The notes under the pieces: model-generated | The model's input: only the letters and a program-made list of their open reading frames with translations | The model's database searches: none | Told to the model about the DNA's origin: nothing | Part shown: positions 60,300-64,000 of the stretch, piece by piece | Layout: each line of letters starts with the position of its first letter | How positions within the stretch are numbered: position 1 is the first letter of the stretch | Translations under genes and position numbers: made by a program | From: Anaerolineae bacterium | Lineage (GTDB): Bacteria > Chloroflexota > Anaerolineae > Aggregatilineales > J027 | NCBI GenBank assembly: GCA_019913005.1 | Contig: JAIOHL010000207.1 | Span: 1-64,000, forward strand | DNA: 64,000 bases | Direction of reading: 5' to 3'

Positions 60300-60904
60300 T
60301 AGTTGTTATCGTCCACCCATTCGAGGTTTTCGTTCTGCACTTTCGGTTGAGCACGACTGGGTGGGCGAGGTTCATATTCCCCGACATCATAGGGTGATTG
60401 GGCACGACTGGGAGCGGGGGTGCTGCTACGACGCTTGCTACTACCTGCCGTAATCGCCTCCGCCTCCCCTGCTGCCAATTGGGGCGTCGCACAGTATGGA
60501 CACAAATTCCACGAAAGCTCTAACATTTGATGGCACGCCACACACGATTTTTTTAACTTGGTGTGGCAAAACGGGCAGACCTGCCATTCATGTTTGGTTG
60601 GGCGACCACAACCGGGACAGGCGGGTTTGTCCTCAATCTCCTGCAATAATGCCTCTTCTTCTAACGAGCGTTCGTAGGCATCTGCCAACGTTTCTCGCGG
60701 GCGCAGCATAATATAGATAATCAGACCAAACATATTGAGCAGGCCGACCAAAATGGCGGCAGCAATCTGCGCGAGGGGGTCACGCGAACGAGCTTTCATG
60801 TCGTTATATGTCCAAATGACAAACGCCACCGAAAAGGCCGTAAAAACTGCACCGAAAATTGTGACGCTGGCAAGGACAAGACTGTTCAGGGTATCCGTAC
60901 TCAT
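60296..60904 (-). CDS. Membrane protein with two zinc ribbons
   Basis: The 202-residue protein has two membrane helices in the first 70 residues (LASVTIFGAVFTAFSVAFVIWTY and IAAAILVGLLNMFGLIIYIML). Two double-CxxC zinc ribbons follow: CPGCGRPTKHEWQVCPFC (~95-112) and CVACHQMLELSWNLCPYC (~120-137). A Ser/Pro/Arg-rich tail and an acidic end (NLEWVDDNNY) complete it. The layout is that of DZR-type membrane proteins common in Chloroflexi; function unknown. Its last four bases overlap the convergent esterase gene. Confidence 0.82.
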   Translation of the reverse strand: MSTDTLNSLVLASVTIFGAVFTAFSVAFVIWTYNDMKARSRDPLAQIAAAILVGLLNMFGLIIYIMLRPRETLADAYERSLEEEALLQEIEDKPACPGCGRPTKHEWQVCPFCHTKLKKSCVACHQMLELSWNLCPYCATPQLAAGEAEAITAGSSKRRSSTPAPSRAQSPYDVGEYEPRPPSRAQPKVQNENLEWVDDNNY

Positions 60905-60996
60905 GAATCGTGACTCCCGTTGTTAGGTCGGTACCGGTTATCTGCATTCGACCACATGGGCTAAAATCAAGTCAAATCAATGGGGCAAAGTATAGC

Positions 60997-61695
60997 ATGG
61001 TGCGTATGATGGGGCAATTTCGGCCACCTAAGAAGACAATTGAAAGCCTGCGCGTCCAAGCGAACCGTGAGGGCATTGGGTCACTGCAAAACATCGAACT
61101 ACTGGCGCTCATTCTACACAATGGCAATGCCGGCGAGGATGTGATGGCGTTGGCCGAATATGTGGTACAGCACTTTGGTGATTTGGAGGGAGTAGCTCAA
61201 GCCAGTTTAGATGAATTAACCCAAATCCCCGGTATTGGGACGGGGCTTGCCACCCGATTGCAGGCCGCCTTGATGTTGGGTCAGCGCATCTCACTGTTTC
61301 AGGCCGAAGATCACCCCGTAATTCGCCGACCCTCCGATGCGGTGCGTCTGATTGAACGGCATCTTATCACCCTGCCCCAAGAGCAGCTAATCGTCGTGTT
61401 GTTGGACACCCAAAATCGTGTAACCAGTTTGGAGACGGTCTATATTGGCAGTCTCAATACCACTGTCGTGCGCGTAGCAGAGATTTTTCGCCCTGCTATT
61501 TTACAGAATAGTGCGGGCCTGATTCTAGCCCACAATCACCCGTCTGGTGATGCAACTCCATCTGATGACGATGTAAAACTGACCCAAGATGCTGTCGCTG
61601 CTGGCAAATTATTGGACATCGCCATCCTCGATCATCTGGTGATTGGGCGGGGTGAATGGGTCTCGATGCGAGAACGCGGGTTAGGGTTCGACTGA
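60997..61695 (+). CDS. radC: RadC-family JAB/MPN protein
   Basis: From the ATG at 60997 the protein has 232 residues, near the standard 220-230. An upstream frame to 60910 exists but lacks the family sequence. A helix-hairpin-helix region (ASLDELTQIPGIGTGLATRLQAALMLGQRI, ~68-97) is followed by the MPN/JAMM domain: EQLIVVLLDTQNRVTSLETVYIGSLNTT, AEIFRPAILQNSAGLILAHNHPSGDATPSDDDVKLT (the H-x-H-P-S-G-x4-S-x2-D metal motif), and [20 protein letters not shown]. The family is named for DNA repair but its cellular role is unsettled. Its stop overlaps the end of the convergent FecR-like gene by 15 bases. Confidence 0.95.
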   Translation: MVRMMGQFRPPKKTIESLRVQANREGIGSLQNIELLALILHNGNAGEDVMALAEYVVQHFGDLEGVAQASLDELTQIPGIGTGLATRLQAALMLGQRISLFQAEDHPVIRRPSDAVRLIERHLITLPQEQLIVVLLDTQNRVTSLETVYIGSLNTTVVRVAEIFRPAILQNSAGLILAHNHPSGDATPSDDDVKLTQDAVAAGKLLDIAILDHLVIGRGEWVSMRERGLGFD

Positions 61696-63048
61696 TTGCG
61701 CAGTCGCAGCATCATTATCCACGCCAATTAAAGCCAATTCGCTGATATATGCCTCGTAAATGTGCCCTGAACTGTAGACATCCACCTCCCATAATTCCAC
61801 CATCCGCAGACTATCACGCTGGTCAAGTGGAATATCTAACACAAAATCGGCGGATTCAAAGGTGTACCACGACTCGGCATTGATGTGTTCATGGTTGCTC
61901 GAACAATTATCACAGCGAATACGTCCGCCAATTTGGTCGTTGTAGTTTACATAAAACCCTTGAATCCACTGACTCTGACGACCCTCGGCCTTATTTTGGG
62001 GATTTTTGAATGACACTACCATCATAACAGGGCATTCTGTCCCCGCCGCCCCACACCCGTTCACCGAATGATTGATGAGGTAAATGGTAGCCCGAATATA
62101 GAGGCTGTCATATTGCGAAACATCAAGGCCGACATCTACCCCCTCGGCATTTTTTGTAGTATATGAGCGAAAACAGCCTGTGCTACGGGGTTTATTTGCT
62201 TCCGTCTGGCTGCGCTTGATATGTAGGGCATAGCGGTCTTGAAAAAATACCCGCTCAAAAATACCCACTGGTGAGGCTTTATCTTCATCGCCCTTAGAAT
62301 CATAACAGCCCCACCAATCCACTGATCTTTCGTCACTGCCTGCCGCCCCAAACAGGGGATTTTGTACCAAATCCACCAATTCAGTTTCGACACGGGGGGA
62401 CACACCTTTGCGGAAAAAGCCAGTGGAGTTGTCATCTATGAGTTTTGCTTCACCCGTATCCCCAATGACTACGGCTACTCCTTCGCGCACATTAACTTCC
62501 AACGTATCCATACCGAAATTCAGACGATAATAGCCCTCGTGGTCAAGTCGGACTTGATAAGTATCACTGCGAATTTCTAGCCGCAGTTCCCGTTCTAGTT
62601 GTGGACTTACGACTACATCAATACTGCCCTCAGCATCGGTAATAAGAACGGTATAGGGCTTGTCACCTAATCCAAAACGGGGGCGGGCCGCCTGCTCCAA
62701 CGAAAACGCACTTCCCCCTAATAACTGCACAGTCGCCAATACTTGGTCATTGTTCAGTGGGTCAGCAATCGTTAGATGGCCCTGCGAAAGCTCATCCGTC
62801 CGCAAGGTATCACCCGTCTGGACAGGGTAGCGATCCCGCACCACCCGCTCGGTATCATTGGGGGCGGTATAACCAATCGTGCCTCGACTGACTTTGACAG
62901 TAGTGCGTAAATCAATGGTCGAATCAAATAAGACCCAATTGATGGCCCATGCGATGCCCGTCATGAGCAAACAAAAGGTGACAAAAGCCGTGAGCAAAGT
63001 AGCCCATGCGACTCGTTGGGGATAACGTGCGGTGATAGATGTTGTCAT
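61681..63048 (-). CDS. Membrane-anchored FecR-like protein (455 aa)
   Basis: One membrane helix near residues 16-38 ([25 protein letters not shown]) is followed by an extracytoplasmic domain. Residues ~50-230 have FecR-type repeats: [70 protein letters not shown]. FecR-like domains often link outer signals to regulators or anchor polymers. The ~200 C-terminal residues are a jelly-roll-like domain with paired Cys ([18 protein letters not shown]). It lacks a partner sigma factor. It overlaps the acylphosphatase gene by four bases (ATGA) and shares its transcript. Confidence 0.75.
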   Translation of the reverse strand: MTTSITARYPQRVAWATLLTAFVTFCLLMTGIAWAINWVLFDSTIDLRTTVKVSRGTIGYTAPNDTERVVRDRYPVQTGDTLRTDELSQGHLTIADPLNNDQVLATVQLLGGSAFSLEQAARPRFGLGDKPYTVLITDAEGSIDVVVSPQLERELRLEIRSDTYQVRLDHEGYYRLNFGMDTLEVNVREGVAVVIGDTGEAKLIDDNSTGFFRKGVSPRVETELVDLVQNPLFGAAGSDERSVDWWGCYDSKGDEDKASPVGIFERVFFQDRYALHIKRSQTEANKPRSTGCFRSYTTKNAEGVDVGLDVSQYDSLYIRATIYLINHSVNGCGAAGTECPVMMVVSFKNPQNKAEGRQSQWIQGFYVNYNDQIGGRIRCDNCSSNHEHINAESWYTFESADFVLDIPLDQRDSLRMVELWEVDVYSSGHIYEAYISELALIGVDNDAATAQSVEP

Positions 63049-63344
63049 TCGCCAAAATACTTGATTCTAAATCGGGTAAATTCGCCAGTGGCGGGAGAAT
63101 AGCTCTTTTCGACAGACTCAACGCGGGCAGCAGTTGGGCCAAGATTTAGAAACTCCTCAAAATGACGCAGTGGTTCGGGGCTGCCCTCGGCCATCACTTC
63201 CACCGAGCCATCGCCACGATTACGCACCCACCCCACCAAGCCCAATTCGTTAGCCCGCTGTTCGGTATAGTAGCGGAAACTGACGCCTTGCACTCGTCCA
63301 TGTACAATCGCGTGGAGTTGTTTGTGTTCACCTGATTCCGACAT
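63045..63344 (-). CDS. acyP: Acylphosphatase
   Basis: The 99-residue protein hydrolyses carboxyl-phosphate bonds. The signature [42 protein letters not shown] has the phosphate-binding Arg in VSFRYYT and the catalytic Asn in VRNRGDG. A longer frame reaches 63395 but would run through the terminator stem at 63366-63406, so the start is set at the ATG 63344 (weak GGAT nearby). It precedes the FecR-like gene with an ATGA overlap. Confidence 0.92.
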   Translation of the reverse strand: MSESGEHKQLHAIVHGRVQGVSFRYYTEQRANELGLVGWVRNRGDGSVEVMAEGSPEPLRHFEEFLNLGPTAARVESVEKSYSPATGEFTRFRIKYFGE

Positions 63345-63363
63345 GGTTTTATCCGGCCCTCGC

Positions 63364-63406
63364 AAAAAATCGGCAGATGAGTTCAGTGGACCCACCTGCC
63401 GATTTT
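63364..63406 (-). terminator. Intrinsic terminator after the HEAT-repeat gene
   Basis: AAAATCGGCAG (63366-63376) pairs perfectly with CTGCCGATTTT (63396-63406) over 11 positions with a 19-base loop. On the minus strand the stem ends in six T, as expected for a rho-independent terminator of the HEAT gene ending at 63436. Confidence 0.8.
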
Positions 63407-63435
63407 ATCACCAGATTGTGAGAATTAAAGTGGAC

Positions 63436-64000
63436 TTAGTTCAAAGAAGCCCAATCATTCCCATCCGCTTCATCGTCGTCTTCATCATAATCGTCGAAGT
63501 CATCGTAGTCTTCATCAAGGACGTAATCGAAGTCGTCCACGTCGTCGAGGTCATCCTCCAAATTGAACATTGGGAAGAAGTGCTCACCGACCAATGAGGC
63601 CATGCCAAGTGCTTCCTCCGCAGCTTCGGCAAGTTCATCGTCTTCGTTCTGGTCAGCGAGTTCCATGATCCCGGCAAGGGCTTCGCGGGCTTCTTTGCTG
63701 CCAATCTCACCCATTGCCCAGACCGACATCAGCCGAATTTCGTAATCATCATCATAGGCCAATTCAATCAGACGGCGCACGGCGGCACTGAGTTCCAATT
63801 CTCCGGCAGCCCGCACCGCTTCAAAGCGAATTTCCGGTTCGCGGTTATTCAATTCTTTCAACACGATGTCTTTCCACCGTGCATCACACGAATTGCCCAT
63901 CGCAAACAACGCACTGACCTTCGTGGGCAAATCGTCGCTGTAGTAGGCCTCATAGATCATGTCGGGGACACGCGGATGGCTGCAAAACGAAATCGCCTCC
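63436..64000 (-). CDS. HEAT-repeat protein with acidic tail, 3' part (5' end outside window)
   Basis: The frame is open to the edge of the window, so the N-terminal part is missing. The visible ~187 residues contain HEAT/PBS-lyase-type helical repeats: SDDLPTKVSALFAMGNSCDARWKDIVLKELNNREPEIRFEAVRAAGELEL, then DDDYEIRLMSVWAMGEIGSKEAREALAGIM. A very acidic end follows (LDDVDDFDYVLDEDYDDFDD and more, about 60% Asp/Glu). HEAT repeats mediate protein-protein contacts. The acidic tail could bind basic partners or metal ions. Family level is secure; the role is unknown. Confidence 0.85.
   Translation of the reverse strand, partial: EAISFCSHPRVPDMIYEAYYSDDLPTKVSALFAMGNSCDARWKDIVLKELNNREPEIRFEAVRAAGELELSAAVRRLIELAYDDDYEIRLMSVWAMGEIGSKEAREALAGIMELADQNEDDELAEAAEEALGMASLVGEHFFPMFNLEDDLDDVDDFDYVLDEDYDDFDDYDEDDDEADGNDWASLN

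Noticed and set aside
63345-63395. Longer N terminus for acylphosphatase
   Set aside because: The extra codons would lie in the terminator hairpin of the preceding gene and do not match the family.
1-64000. CRISPR array, tRNA, rRNA, insertion sequence or prophage
   Set aside because: Reading both strands I found no regularly spaced repeats, no T-arm-like sequence in a gap, no transposase or integrase and no phage structural gene. A tRNAscan or Infernal run would be decisive.

Overview
The window is one contiguous piece of a bacterial chromosome with moderate GC content (estimated by eye at about 50-53%). Gene density is high, start codons are mostly ATG with some GTG and TTG, and AGGAG-type ribosome binding sites are common. 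I saw no rRNA, tRNA, CRISPR array, insertion sequence or phage structural gene. The style of the genes suggests a Gram-positive-type or monoderm heterotroph, most likely Chloroflexota (Anaerolineae-like). Pointers are the CheY-ParA fusion, many secreted proteins whose signal peptides end in AQA or AQG, and several 'hypothetical' families I associate with that phylum. This placement is an inference from gene content, not from a marker-gene tree.

Layout. 1-1217: 3' part of mutL. 1312-8428 (minus): a putative operon of a TIM-barrel glycosidase-like protein, a 794-aa protein that I think is a divergent CoA-dependent acyltransferase, purB, and a secreted lectin-like protein. 8587-11316: a small conserved protein, then (minus) a GT4 glycosyltransferase and a BioF2/CelD-type acyltransferase. 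11581-16344 (plus): a CheY-ParA protein, then a tightly packed run of sirtuin, GAF histidine kinase, DUF433/DUF5615 toxin-antitoxin pair and an unknown protein. 16345-16860 is the only stretch over 300 bases without a convincing gene. 16861-21707 (plus): a redox operon of an unknown 188-aa protein, an Old Yellow Enzyme-type protein and a membrane-fused GMC oxidoreductase.

21841-30512 is a complete carbohydrate-utilisation locus. It has a divergently transcribed LacI-family repressor with two tandem DNA-binding domains, a promoter overlapped by a perfect 20-bp palindrome, a sugar-binding protein, an intrinsic terminator, two permeases, a GH31 alpha-glycosidase and a Tat-exported GH71/GH99-like glycosidase. 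30588-36665 (minus): malQ, hutH, hutU and a DUF2254 membrane protein. 36826-38841: a secreted nuclease or phosphatase.

38890-44578 (minus) is the most unusual part: a polar amino-acid ABC transporter operon. Its permease carries a roughly 400-residue insert with six regularly spaced C-x7-C units, its binding protein has a two-cysteine C-terminal extension, and its last gene encodes a secreted protein built around the SecD periplasmic (P1) domain without the SecD membrane segments. 44812-48259: a peptide-type ABC transporter without its ATPases.

48251-64000 is mostly housekeeping: miaA, yraN, a cyclic-nucleotide-binding protein, cinA with a degenerate amidase domain, a PRTase-like protein, an MFS exporter, a convergent HNH nuclease and Mrr-like nuclease, a small regulator with an SRPBCC partner, lepA, an alpha/beta hydrolase, a zinc-ribbon membrane protein, radC, a FecR-like anchored protein, acylphosphatase and the 3' part of a HEAT-repeat protein.
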